NCBI GenBank assembly: GCA_035327565.1 | Contig: DAOLDB010000001.1 | Coordinates: 1-64,000, forward strand | Direction: 5' to 3' | Source: JABDLO01 sp035327565 | GTDB lineage: Bacteria > Bacteroidota > Bacteroidia > Chitinophagales > Saprospiraceae | DNA length: 64,000 nt | Shown: piece after piece, positions 1 through 8,333 of the stretch | How positions within the stretch are numbered: position 1 is the stretch's first letter | How the letters are laid out: every line of letters starts with the position of its first letter | Notes under the pieces: model-generated | Databases searched by the model: none | What the model was told of the DNA's origin: nothing | What the model saw: the letters and a program-made list of their open reading frames with translations, nothing else | Program-made: the position numbers and the translations under genes

Positions 1-1153
1 GCAGCATAATGGGCTGAATACCCCCACCTTGCGCCCCAGCACTCGGATTAGTAGCCGGCGTTGCCCGGTTGTCGTCAAACATTCCTCCTCCGGGATATAA
101 ACCGTAAAGAGTCTTTCTCAATCCATCCGGTGGAATACCTTCAGCATTTAAATGATCACGACCCCAATAGCCTCGCGTACCGGGTAAACAAAATGGCCAA
201 CCTCCCACTAAATAATGACCAGGAGCAATCTCTCCCAAACAACGCAATTCATCAGGATCAGTTGGATTGGTCAATGCTTGTCTGTACAAGTAATACCTGA
301 CTCGAGGATCAGTCATTGGCTTAGCATCGGTCAGGTGAAACATATACCAGGTTGACTGATAAGGTCCTCCTCCCTGTCCCAACTGGCCAGCAGTACGAGG
401 ATGGCGAGCTGCAGGGTCTGCTACAGAAGTACCGTATCTGAACACAAACTCATCACCAGGTTGTGGAAAGTTGCCGGCAGAAATTAAAGCGTTGATTGCA
501 GTACGGCTACCGCCTTCATCTATCAATCGTCTGCTTAAGTGGTATTTAAGTTCCAAAGCAGCAATGGTTCTTAACCATCTTTGTGAATTATTGGCTGCCG
601 GGAAATAGAAATCAGTTGGCGTACCAAAAGGATTCTGGAAGTCTGCCTTTGCTTGCTGTAACGCTTCGAAAGCTGCCATATACACTTGTGGCCCGGGATC
701 TACTGACGGATTAAATTCTGATGGATCCAACGCTTCAGACCATGGAACTGCATCAAAATAGTCAACTAACGTCATCAAGGTGTATGCCTTGATAACCCTG
801 GCAATACCTGTATGGCGCGTCAAACCACGTTCTTCGCCAATTTGTTCCATCAACTTGATATTACCAAGTAAGGTAGCATAGGATCCATTCCAGCTTCCAT
901 CAAAAAACTGGGCAGTATATGCCTGCTCATACAGGTTATTAGGTTGATTGATCATTCGTGTTACTTGCATACCGGCGGTAGAATAACCATTAAAATTACC
1001 GGCAAAAGCAATTTGAATATTATTCAATAGAAAATCCGGGTTGGTAGTATCCACGGTTACCGCATTCGGATTTTCCAGCAATCTATCCAGATCACAGGAT
1101 GCAATGGTAAATAACCCGCCAATGAGTATTAGATTATATAGGATTTTTTTCAT
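1..1153 (-). CDS. SusD/RagB-family outer-membrane lipoprotein, C-terminus cut by left edge
   Basis: The frame starts at the ATG at 1153 and is still open at base 1, so about 384 N-terminal residues are visible. The first residues form a lipoprotein signal with a Cys near residue 20 (TIASCDLD), followed by an Asn/Pro-rich stretch and helical segments such as YEQAYTAQFFDGSW and RVIKAYTLMTLVDYFDAVPW, which are typical of the TPR-like fold of SusD proteins. Members of this family sit on the cell surface and cap a SusC porin, capturing glycans or peptides. It lies 20 bp downstream of the susC-like gene in the same direction, the standard SusC-SusD order, so the two are almost certainly co-transcribed. 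The substrate cannot be read from this fragment. Family assignment is firm; subfamily is open. Confidence 0.9.
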   Translation of the reverse strand, partial: MKKILYNLILIGGLFTIASCDLDRLLENPNAVTVDTTNPDFLLNNIQIAFAGNFNGYSTAGMQVTRMINQPNNLYEQAYTAQFFDGSWNGSYATLLGNIKLMEQIGEERGLTRHTGIARVIKAYTLMTLVDYFDAVPWSEALDPSEFNPSVDPGPQVYMAAFEALQQAKADFQNPFGTPTDFYFPAANNSQRWLRTIAALELKYHLSRRLIDEGGSRTAINALISAGNFPQPGDEFVFRYGTSVADPAARHPRTAGQLGQGGGPYQSTWYMFHLTDAKPMTDPRVRYYLYRQALTNPTDPDELRCLGEIAPGHYLVGGWPFCLPGTRGYWGRDHLNAEGIPPDGLRKTLYGLYPGGGMFDDNRATPATNPSAGAQGGGIQPIML

Positions 1154-1173
1154 CTTTCTCTTATTTAAGTTGA

Positions 1174-4100
1174 TTAGAATGTAAGATTAAGTGTTGCACC
1201 TACTCTTCTTGCACTGGGGCCGGTTACGAAATCGAATCCCAGACCGTTACCCACACCTGTTCCCAATACGTCTGTATCATAGTTCATATTCGGAGGGAAG
1301 TTAAGCGCTCTGAAATACAGATTGGTGGCACTAAGAGAGATCGATCCTCTTTTGAATGGCGTCTTGTTCAGCGCACTCGTTGGGATATCATATCCCAAAG
1401 ATACCTCTCTGATTCTGAAAGTGCTCCCATCAAATACGTTGGCCTCATCCGCACCAGTGTGATAACCATCAAAGAAATAGTTGGAAGCGGTAATTTGAAT
1501 ATCATTAGGTGTTCCGTCTTCTTTTACTCCCGGAAGAATAAAGGTGAGTTCTCTGTCAACCACAGGGTCTTTGGTCACTCCTCTTGCGAGCGTACCAGTT
1601 ACAGTATTACTATGGATAATACCACGATGTCTGTACTCCAGCATTACATTAAGATTCACACCTTTGTAGCTAAAATTGTTGATCCATGAAGTATTGAATG
1701 CAGGGTTTGGATCCCCTAATACTTGGATTTCAGGATCTACCTTATAATTACCGGTAGACAAAACAACAGGTAAACCAGTAGCCTCATCTCTTGCAAATGC
1801 TTCACCTTTTATGATTCCATAAGGTTGTCCTTCAATAGCAAAGTTACCCAGAGTTGTGAATCCTGCAAAAACCACTTCGTCCAAACCACCACCTAATTCA
1901 GTAATGACTGATCGATACAATCCGAAGTTAAATATGGAATTCCAATTGAAACCATTGAAAGTAGAAATAGGATTAACAGTAGCCTGAATCTCCAAACCTC
2001 TGGTTCTCATCGCTCCAATATTTAACCGTGTGTTTAAGAAACCTGTAGATGCATCAATAGGTGCAGTGGTAATCAAATCACTGGTAAATCGCTGATAAAC
2101 CGAAACGTCCAAACTTAATTTATTATTGAACATGACTGCTTCAACCCCTAATTCCAATTCCTGTTGTAACTCGGGTCTTAGATTAGGGTTACCCAAAAGT
2201 GTTCCCTGAACGTGTGAACGGAAAATTGCGCCCCCTCTTTCAAAAGCTCTGGCATTCTGGTTCAAAATGTTTCTGGTACCATAGGGAGCCGGGAAACCAG
2301 CGGATGTACCATAACCCACTCTTAGCTTCAAATATCTCAATGTACTGGAAGACATATTGAATGCTTCGGTAGGAATAAATGAAAGTGATGCAGACGGATA
2401 AATGATTCGTCTGTTATCAGGTTCTACTGTGGATGTCCAGTCATTTCTGGCTGCTAAGTTAAGGAATAAATAGTCACTGTAATCTAATGTTACGTTAGTA
2501 TAAACTCCCAATCTTCTTTCTTCAGCAAGAAAATCCAGTGCTCCTCCTGTAATCAAACTTCTGTTAGAAGACTGACCAAAGTTGGTATGACGGAATAGCC
2601 CAAATGCCAATTGGTCGGTAGAAGAAAGACCCACCTGCTCATATACATCATAACGGGAATTACCTCCAACCAAAGCAGTTAATTTAAGATTGTCGGATAA
2701 TTCTGTGTTATAAGTTAAAACAAGGTCCTGATTCCAGATGGTATTAGAAATCTCCACATTCTGGTAATAACCATCCCTTACCACCTGGGTATAACCGGTT
2801 CCGGCACCTTTGTTGTACTGTTGTGTTTGAGCTTCAGTATAGGTATCTAAACCAAAACGGTAGGTTAAGAGGAAGTTATCGGAAATGTCAAAATTCAATG
2901 TGGTTGAATTAAAAAAACGATTCACCAATGAAGTTTCTTTGTAATATTGTGCCACCCATAGTGGGTTAGGAATATCATTTCCACCCCTGAAATATACTGA
3001 ACTCCTGTCGTTAGGATTTTCAAATGGCAAACCTCCTAAATCGACGGATCTTGGCGTATACAAGACGTGAGCAAAGATCGAAGGAACACCGGCATTCGGT
3101 CCTGAACCAAATGCTGCATTCACAGGAGGTGATTCCAGATCTGTTCTGGAAAACTGGAATGATGAATTGATATTAAATCTGTCGGATACCGCGGTGTTAA
3201 ATCCCAATCCAAAATTATACTTTTGCAGTTTGTTGGAAGGGGTAAAACCTCTGTCACTGGTATATCCTGCACTGGCACTAAAGCTGGAACGATCTGTACC
3301 GCCACTAATCTGCACTGAAGTATTGCTAACCATACCGGTTTCAAAGAATACCTGTGAAGGGTCATCATATGCGCGGTAATCATAAAGGATGGGAGTACCA
3401 TCCGGATTTCTGAATTCCGGAAATGCATCTCTGATAGAAGCAATAGTTGAAGATGCAATCGGGTGATTGATTTGAAGACCTTCATCCAGTCTGGGTCCAA
3501 AGTTACTGAAGAAGAACCCAGGCTGCTGCTGGAATCCGTTACCATAAATTAAACCATAAGTAGGTAAAGAAGCCGGAGTAACCTGGAACACTGATTGGGT
3601 TACAGATACCTCGGCTGTCCTTCTGGTTGTAGATCCTGTCTTTGTTGTAATCAGGATCACACCATTACGACCCTGGTCACCGTACAATACAGTTGCTGAC
3701 AGACCTTTCAATACGCTCACATTCTCGATATTGTTAGGATCTAAATCGAGAAAACGCGATGAAGTGGTCGCACCACCCGCGGCAAAAGAAGCCTGGTTAT
3801 TGGTGTTGCTGTTAAAAGGAACACCGTCTACCACAAACAAAGGCTGGTTAGAGCCTGTGATAGAAGAGTACCCTCTGATAATGATGTTGGTACCTGCACC
3901 GGATAAACCGTTGGTAGCCGTAATATTTACTCCAGGAATTTTACCCTGAAGAACTCTGGCCACATCCGCTTCCGGTCTGTCTTTGATCAGGTCCTCATTT
4001 AATGAGGTGACTGCATAACCCAACGCTCTCTTGTCTTTCTTGATACCCAAAGAGGTAATAACCACCTCTGTGAGTAACTGTCCTTCGACAAGGACGACAC

Positions 4101-4368
4101 TGACGTTATTAACACCGGAAACTGAAACCTCCTGGGTTTCAAAACCGGTATAACTGATCACTAAGGCATTAACACCTTCCGGCACGTTAATGCTAAACTC
4201 ACCATTCAGATCGGTGATACTACCTACTGTGGTTCCCTTCGCTAAAACGTTGGCACCGATCAGTGGTTCACCAGTCTGATCTGTTACCGTACCCGTCACA
4301 GTACGCTGAGCAATAGCCATCGAGACCGCAACCATGAATACGAACAGTAGTAATGAAATTCTTTTCAT
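1174..4368 (-). CDS. SusC/RagA-family TonB-linked outer-membrane transporter
   Basis: A 1064-residue protein. Residues 1-20 are a signal peptide ending AIAQ. Residues about 22-100 form a carboxypeptidase-D-like regulatory domain (TGEPLIGANVLAKGT). A SusC-type linker (VVITSLGIKKDKRALGYAVT) leads into the plug, which ends with SVLKGLSATVLYGDQGRNG, and then a long beta-barrel ending in an aromatic residue (NLTF). The protein is a TonB-driven importer working with the SusD-like lipoprotein just downstream. The 247 bp upstream are AT-rich; a lone -7-like element (minus-strand TAATTTTG, 4568-4575) was seen but no -33 box at usual spacing. No sigma/anti-sigma regulator or glycoside hydrolase is in view, so the substrate is unknown. 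Confidence 0.95.
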   Translation of the reverse strand: MKRISLLLFVFMVAVSMAIAQRTVTGTVTDQTGEPLIGANVLAKGTTVGSITDLNGEFSINVPEGVNALVISYTGFETQEVSVSGVNNVSVVLVEGQLLTEVVITSLGIKKDKRALGYAVTSLNEDLIKDRPEADVARVLQGKIPGVNITATNGLSGAGTNIIIRGYSSITGSNQPLFVVDGVPFNSNTNNQASFAAGGATTSSRFLDLDPNNIENVSVLKGLSATVLYGDQGRNGVILITTKTGSTTRRTAEVSVTQSVFQVTPASLPTYGLIYGNGFQQQPGFFFSNFGPRLDEGLQINHPIASSTIASIRDAFPEFRNPDGTPILYDYRAYDDPSQVFFETGMVSNTSVQISGGTDRSSFSASAGYTSDRGFTPSNKLQKYNFGLGFNTAVSDRFNINSSFQFSRTDLESPPVNAAFGSGPNAGVPSIFAHVLYTPRSVDLGGLPFENPNDRSSVYFRGGNDIPNPLWVAQYYKETSLVNRFFNSTTLNFDISDNFLLTYRFGLDTYTEAQTQQYNKGAGTGYTQVVRDGYYQNVEISNTIWNQDLVLTYNTELSDNLKLTALVGGNSRYDVYEQVGLSSTDQLAFGLFRHTNFGQSSNRSLITGGALDFLAEERRLGVYTNVTLDYSDYLFLNLAARNDWTSTVEPDNRRIIYPSASLSFIPTEAFNMSSSTLRYLKLRVGYGTSAGFPAPYGTRNILNQNARAFERGGAIFRSHVQGTLLGNPNLRPELQQELELGVEAVMFNNKLSLDVSVYQRFTSDLITTAPIDASTGFLNTRLNIGAMRTRGLEIQATVNPISTFNGFNWNSIFNFGLYRSVITELGGGLDEVVFAGFTTLGNFAIEGQPYGIIKGEAFARDEATGLPVVLSTGNYKVDPEIQVLGDPNPAFNTSWINNFSYKGVNLNVMLEYRHRGIIHSNTVTGTLARGVTKDPVVDRELTFILPGVKEDGTPNDIQITASNYFFDGYHTGADEANVFDGSTFRIREVSLGYDIPTSALNKTPFKRGSISLSATNLYFRALNFPPNMNYDTDVLGTGVGNGLGFDFVTGPSARRVGATLNLTF

Positions 4369-4615
4369 ACTGATTTGTTATTTGATTGATGATTAAATAA
4401 TTGAACAAATAAAAGCCAAGTCATTAAGATTTATTTAACAACATAATAAACTTCTACTAACTAAAAGAACGTATTAAGTTGAAAAATGTACTGTCTTAAT
4501 TCCAATTCCAGTGCAATAATATTAAATTTTTATTAAAAAAAATTTTTCTTACAATAATTCCTTTTCTCAAAATTACATATAGTCAATTCGTGTAAAACAT
4601 ACACAAAGCTTTCTA

Positions 4616-5332
4616 TCAGAGACAATTGATGTATAAATGAATAGTATTTTGTAATCCATAATACAATGCATCCGTCACCAGAGCATGACCAATGGATACT
4701 TCCGCAACCTCTGGTACTTCCTGAATGAAATAGCGAAGATTACGCAGATTCAGGTCATGGCCAGCATTGATTTCCAATCCGTATTCTAATGCAGTTCGAG
4801 CAGCTTCCCTATAGGGTTGTACTGCATTTTCAGGATTTACATCAAATGATTTTGCATAGGGGCCGGTATATAGTTCAATGCGATCCGCTCCGGTCATTTT
4901 TGCAGATTCCATCAAACCAGGGTCAGGATTGATAAAAACAGAACTTCTGATTCCTTCCTCTTTGAGTGCATTACAGATTTCTTTTAAAAAATTCTGGTGT
5001 TTTCGGGTATCCCAACCCGTATCGGATGTCAGGGCATCCGGCGGATCAGGTACCAATGTACACTGATGAGGGCGCGTATTCAATATTATTTTCATGAAAC
5101 GATCTGAAGGATAACCTTCTATATTGAGTTCCGTTTTCACTATCTGTTTTAAAGCAGGAATATCACTATATTTCGCATGGCGTTCATCAGGTCTGGGATG
5201 AATGGTTATTCCATCCGCTCCAAATTGTTCACAATCCATAGCTACTTTGACCAGATCAGGATAATTACCTCCACGGCTATTGCGAATTAATGCTACCTTG
5301 TTCAAATTGACACTCAGTTTTGTTTTACGCAT
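4616..5332 (-). CDS. pdxJ: pyridoxine 5'-phosphate synthase PdxJ
   Basis: Condenses 1-deoxy-D-xylulose 5-phosphate with 3-amino-2-oxopropyl phosphate to give pyridoxine 5'-phosphate, in the DXP-dependent vitamin B6 pathway. The 238-residue product is the usual length and shows the family landmarks: SVNLNKVALIRNSRGGNYPD near the N-terminus, GADGITIHPRPDERH, CTLVPDPPDALTSDTGWD, RIELYTGPYA, EINAGHDLNLRNL and SIGHALVTDAL. The longest frame begins with GTG at 5341, but the ATG at 5332 gives the family's usual N-terminus and was chosen. It is transcribed divergently from cdsA. Confidence 0.95.
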   Translation of the reverse strand: MRKTKLSVNLNKVALIRNSRGGNYPDLVKVAMDCEQFGADGITIHPRPDERHAKYSDIPALKQIVKTELNIEGYPSDRFMKIILNTRPHQCTLVPDPPDALTSDTGWDTRKHQNFLKEICNALKEEGIRSSVFINPDPGLMESAKMTGADRIELYTGPYAKSFDVNPENAVQPYREAARTALEYGLEINAGHDLNLRNLRYFIQEVPEVAEVSIGHALVTDALYYGLQNTIHLYINCL

Positions 5333-5495
5333 GATATGCACTATATTCTTTTATTATTTAATGGGGACATTCAGATTATCAGGTTAAAGATATTGGTATT
5401 TTTTATAGTTATAAGCCATAAATCAATAAATACCTAAATCCTTAAGATCATTTTATTCCGATAAAATTGAAGCATCACATACATCTTACCATTCC

Positions 5496-5524
5496 TTTGA
5501 AATGAGGAATTATCCATTATCTTG
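5496..5524 (+). promoter_or_regulatory. candidate Bacteroidota promoter for cdsA
   Basis: TTTG at 5496-5499 and TTATCTTG at 5517-5524 are 17 bp apart, close to the Bacteroidota primary-sigma pattern (-33 TTTG, -7 TAnnTTTG) with a degenerate -7 box. Transcription would begin just past the GTG at 5524 and about 25 bp before the ATG at 5554, which supports the ATG as the start of cdsA. Confidence 0.45.
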
Positions 5525-5553
5525 TGCTTGAAAATGGACAGGATAAAGTAAAT

Positions 5554-6351
5554 ATGGGCATTGCAGGATTAAGACAAAGGGTCATTACAGCCATTTATTT
5601 TGGTATCATAGTCATAGGGTTAATTTTGATTCATCCCTATACATGTGCAATACTCATTGTCATAATCGCTTTTGGCAGCGCCTATGAATATGAAAAAACG
5701 GTAAGGGGCCAGGTGAAAGGGGGTTTTATATGGATGGCTTTAGGGGGATTTGTATTCGGAATGATCTTCGAATATATTAGTAATCCCACCCTATTGCTAT
5801 GGATTTCATTGATGTCCGGAATTTGGTTATTTATTTCTTTATTAAAATCCATCCCTTCCATCGATCATTTGAAATATGGTCCGCTATTATCACTATTTTA
5901 TATTGGTATACCATTGGGTATTTTCTCCATGTATCTTCTATTATTGCTTGAATACAGAATGCTTTTATTGACTATGTTGGTGATGATATGGATCAGTGAT
6001 TCGGGCGCCTATATTTTGGGAAGCCAGTTTGGTAAAAACAAACTGCTTCCCAATGTCTCTCCTAATAAAACGGTAGAAGGGTTTTTTGGTGCCATGATGG
6101 TTGCTCTAGTGGCTGGGGTACTTTTACATTATACCACTGGATTTCGATCCCTTTATTGGTGGATGATGCTTGCTATCATTGTGTGGTTGGCAGGAGCGAT
6201 GGGCGATTTGGCACAAAGCGGAGTAAAGAGAAAATATGGCGTAAAAGATACCGGTCGATTATTGCCAGGTCATGGTGGATTTTGGGACCGTTTTGATAGT
6301 TTTATTATGATTGTACCCTATGGAGTATTATTGGAAAAACTAAATTTGTAA
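5554..6351 (+). CDS. cdsA: phosphatidate cytidylyltransferase CdsA
   Basis: Makes CDP-diacylglycerol from phosphatidic acid and CTP, the branch point for phospholipid synthesis, in the inner membrane. The 265-residue protein has several hydrophobic membrane segments (for example VITAIYFGIIVIGLILIHPY) and carries the CDS signature near the C-terminus: SGVKRKYGVKDTGRLLPGHG followed by GFWDRFDS, with the conserved K-D, HGG and D-R-x-D residues. The frame is open to a GTG at 5524, but the candidate promoter overlaps that codon, so the ATG at 5554 was taken. psd follows 68 bp later, which fits a phosphatidylethanolamine synthesis unit. Confidence 0.95.
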   Translation: MGIAGLRQRVITAIYFGIIVIGLILIHPYTCAILIVIIAFGSAYEYEKTVRGQVKGGFIWMALGGFVFGMIFEYISNPTLLLWISLMSGIWLFISLLKSIPSIDHLKYGPLLSLFYIGIPLGIFSMYLLLLLEYRMLLLTMLVMIWISDSGAYILGSQFGKNKLLPNVSPNKTVEGFFGAMMVALVAGVLLHYTTGFRSLYWWMMLAIIVWLAGAMGDLAQSGVKRKYGVKDTGRLLPGHGGFWDRFDSFIMIVPYGVLLEKLNL

Positions 6352-6380
6352 GTTACTTTCAATTCACGACAGTAAATTTG
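6345..6380 (+). promoter_or_regulatory. weak candidate promoter for psd
   Basis: TAAATTTG at 6373-6380 matches the -7 consensus TAnnTTTG exactly. The nearest TTTG is at 6345-6348, giving a 24 bp spacer that is slightly longer than usual. It lies 39 bp before the psd ATG. Read-through from cdsA is equally possible. Confidence 0.35.
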
Positions 6381-6419
6381 GTAAAATCTGATCACTATTA
6401 AAGTACTGGTAAAGAAAAA

Positions 6420-7088
6420 ATGAGGTTTCATAACGAGGGAAAGAGAATAATATTGACTGTCATCGCAGTTATGATACTCGCTGCAGGATTTTTGTTTTAT
6501 TATACAGGCAGAAATACTGCTACCTTTATTTTTATTTTCATCCTTTTTATCCTCATTTTTGTATTACAATTTTTTAGAAATCCACTTAGACCCCTAAAAA
6601 ATTTTACTCCTTATGATGTAAATTGTCCGGCTGATGGTAAAGTGGTTATTGTGGAAGAAATGGAGGAAGGAGAATACTTTCATGACAAGCGTTTACAGGT
6701 TTCCATTTTCATGTCGCCTATCAATGTGCATGTCAATCGAAATCCTGTTTCAGGAACCATTGCTTATTTTAAATATCATCCGGGAAAATATCTTGTTGCC
6801 TGGGCGCCTAAATCTTCAGAAATTAACGAACGTACTACCGTTGTGTATGATACCGGCTTACATCAAATTATGCTCAAGCAAATTGCAGGAGCCCTCGCAC
6901 GTCGAATCGTTTCGTATGTCAGCTTAAACGACAAAGTAAAAGCAGGCGAAGATATGGGATTTATTAAATTTGGATCACGGGTGGACGTCATATTACCCAT
7001 GGATGCTGAAATCCTGGTGAAACCGGGTCAATATGTAAAAGGGAATAAAGATATAATTGCCCGGCTAAAAATTGAAAAAGATGCGTAA
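6420..7088 (+). CDS. psd: phosphatidylserine decarboxylase-type proenzyme (short form)
   Basis: Decarboxylates phosphatidylserine to phosphatidylethanolamine. The 222-residue protein is the short, archaetidylserine-decarboxylase-like form. Two N-terminal hydrophobic segments (about 10-50) anchor it in the membrane, followed by CPADGKVVIVEEMEEGEYFH, SIFMSPINVHVNRNPVSGTI, YHPGKY and IKFGSRVDVILP. Ser186 in the F-G-S-R motif is the expected self-cleavage site that generates the pyruvoyl cofactor. Together with cdsA just upstream it covers the two ends of the CDP-DAG to PE route; no pssA is in the window. Its last 8 bp overlap the next gene. Confidence 0.92.
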   Translation: MRFHNEGKRIILTVIAVMILAAGFLFYYTGRNTATFIFIFILFILIFVLQFFRNPLRPLKNFTPYDVNCPADGKVVIVEEMEEGEYFHDKRLQVSIFMSPINVHVNRNPVSGTIAYFKYHPGKYLVAWAPKSSEINERTTVVYDTGLHQIMLKQIAGALARRIVSYVSLNDKVKAGEDMGFIKFGSRVDVILPMDAEILVKPGQYVKGNKDIIARLKIEKDA

Positions 7089-7608
7089 TTTACTGATATG
7101 GTTTTTTATTCCAGGTATTCTGATTACTTCTTCCGCTTCCATATACAATCAAGACAGTATTCAGACACAGAAGGATCTCCAGGAGATTAATATAATTATC
7201 ACCACACTTTACGATGTGATTACTGGTCCTCCAGGCGAACGTGACTGGAAAAAATTCTTGAGTCTATACCATGAAAGCGCCACCATGGGCTCTGTATCAA
7301 TAAAGGAGGGAGTACCCTTATTTACCTCCTTTACTCCTACACAATACATTGAACGAAATGGATCCTACTTTACTCAAAACGGCTTTTATGAAGAAGAAAT
7401 CCATCGAAAAGTACAAATATTTGGGAATATTGCCCAGGTATGGACATCCTATAAAATTTTAAGTGAACCTGAAGGCATGGTTCGGTTGAGGGGCATCAAT
7501 GCCGTACAACTCAGCAAACATCAAAGCCAATGGCAAATCACCAACATCATCTGGCAACCTGAAAATCAGGATCTGCAGCTACCTTTAGACATGAGTTTAC
7601 GTAATTAA
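7081..7608 (+). CDS. secreted NTF2-like (SnoaL/DUF4440-type) protein
   Basis: A 175-residue protein starting at ATG 7081, which overlaps the psd stop by 8 bp and suggests translational coupling. A TTG nine bases earlier would also keep the frame. Residues 1-20 form a signal peptide (IWFFIPGILITSSASI). The rest has the cone-shaped NTF2 pattern: a helix with WKKFLSLYHESATMG, a mid-region YFTQNGFYEEEIHRKV, then beta strands IAQVWTSYKIL and QWQITNIIWQPE. Related Bacteroidota proteins of this size are annotated as nuclear transport factor 2-like. No catalytic residues can be assigned, so a binding or enzymatic role is open. Confidence 0.8.
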   Translation: MRNLLIWFFIPGILITSSASIYNQDSIQTQKDLQEINIIITTLYDVITGPPGERDWKKFLSLYHESATMGSVSIKEGVPLFTSFTPTQYIERNGSYFTQNGFYEEEIHRKVQIFGNIAQVWTSYKILSEPEGMVRLRGINAVQLSKHQSQWQITNIIWQPENQDLQLPLDMSLRN

Positions 7609-7652
7609 CCTGGATAATGCTTTTGCTTTTTTAGATAAAATGCAATATTATA

Positions 7653-7684
7653 TTGAATATTCATAGTTTCAATTGAATGTTCAT
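7653..7684. repeat. imperfect 12-bp direct repeat, first copy palindromic
   Basis: TTGAATATTCAT (7653-7664) and TTGAATGTTCAT (7673-7684) differ at one base and start 20 bp apart. The core TGAATATTCA is a perfect palindrome. The pair lies between convergent genes, so an operator role is doubtful; it may simply be AT-rich low-complexity sequence. Confidence 0.4.
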
Positions 7685-7707
7685 TTTCTTTGCTTGCCCA
7701 AAGAAAA
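7684..7707. terminator. 9-bp perfect hairpin between convergent genes
   Basis: TTTTCTTTG (7684-7692) and CAAAGAAAA (7699-7707) form a perfect 9-bp stem with a 6-nt CTTGCC loop. It sits between the convergent NTF2-like and hpt genes, where a bidirectional terminator is expected. The stem is not GC-rich and no clean T-tract follows, so efficiency is uncertain. Similar CAAAGAAA/TTTCTTTG hairpins recur in intergenic DNA of many bacteria (from memory). Confidence 0.45.
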
Positions 7708-7796
7708 CCAACCAAAAGAAAGATTACTTTTTCAAAGGAATTTTTTAAACTATCTCTATTTTCTTTTCGATTATTGACGTTAATGAATACATTTTT

Positions 7797-8333
7797 TTAT
7801 ATCACCTGCCAAAGATCATTGAGATTTCTCCCGGAGTGATTGTAATCCAAACCATATCCCACCACAAATTTATTTTCTATGTAAAACCCCGGATAATCAA
7901 TATGAACCGGATAAACCATAGCTTCTTTTTTAATGAGCAGAGAGACCAGCCTGACCGATGAAGGTGCATGTTTTTTAAGATATTCCATATAAAAATGCAT
8001 GGTAAGACCGGTATCAATAATATCTTCCAATATGATCAAATCTCTGCCCTTAACATCCATGGTGAGGTCAAAATCGATATCTACAGAACCTGTAGATCGG
8101 GTGTCTTTATAGGAAGAAAGTTTTATAAAGTCCCATTCACATGGAAAATCAATGAAAGAAGCCATATCCCCGGCTAACCTAAACGCCCCGGTTAAAACCA
8201 CTAAAAAAACTGGATTACGGTCTTTATAATCCCTTTCAATATTTAAGGCCATTTCTCTCACCCTGGCCCGAATAGCCTCATAAGAAATGAAAGGTTTGAA
8301 TGAAAGATCTCTTACAGTTATTTCCTCGCTCAT
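7797..8333 (-). CDS. hpt: hypoxanthine phosphoribosyltransferase
   Basis: Salvages hypoxanthine (and guanine) to IMP/GMP using PRPP. The 178-residue product has the type I PRTase layout: VFLVVLTGAFRLAGDMASFI near residues 40-60, then the PRPP-binding loop LIILEDIIDTGLTMHFY with its acidic E-D pair, followed by KFVVGYGLDYN, where the base-binding hood lies, and RNLNDLWQV at the end. The ATG at 8333 abuts the TGA of the upstream peptidase gene (TGAATG junction), so the two are probably translationally coupled. Confidence 0.95.
   Translation of the reverse strand: MSEEITVRDLSFKPFISYEAIRARVREMALNIERDYKDRNPVFLVVLTGAFRLAGDMASFIDFPCEWDFIKLSSYKDTRSTGSVDIDFDLTMDVKGRDLIILEDIIDTGLTMHFYMEYLKKHAPSSVRLVSLLIKKEAMVYPVHIDYPGFYIENKFVVGYGLDYNHSGRNLNDLWQVI

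Noticed and set aside
61..300. 79-residue plus-strand frame
   Set aside because: It lies opposite the susD-like gene, whose minus-strand translation is clearly a SusD protein; the plus frame has no domain.
4568..4575. Perfect -7-like TAATTTTG upstream of susC (minus strand)
   Set aside because: There is no TTG or TTTG at 17-23 bp spacing, and it lies about 200 bp before the susC start, next to the pdxJ stop.
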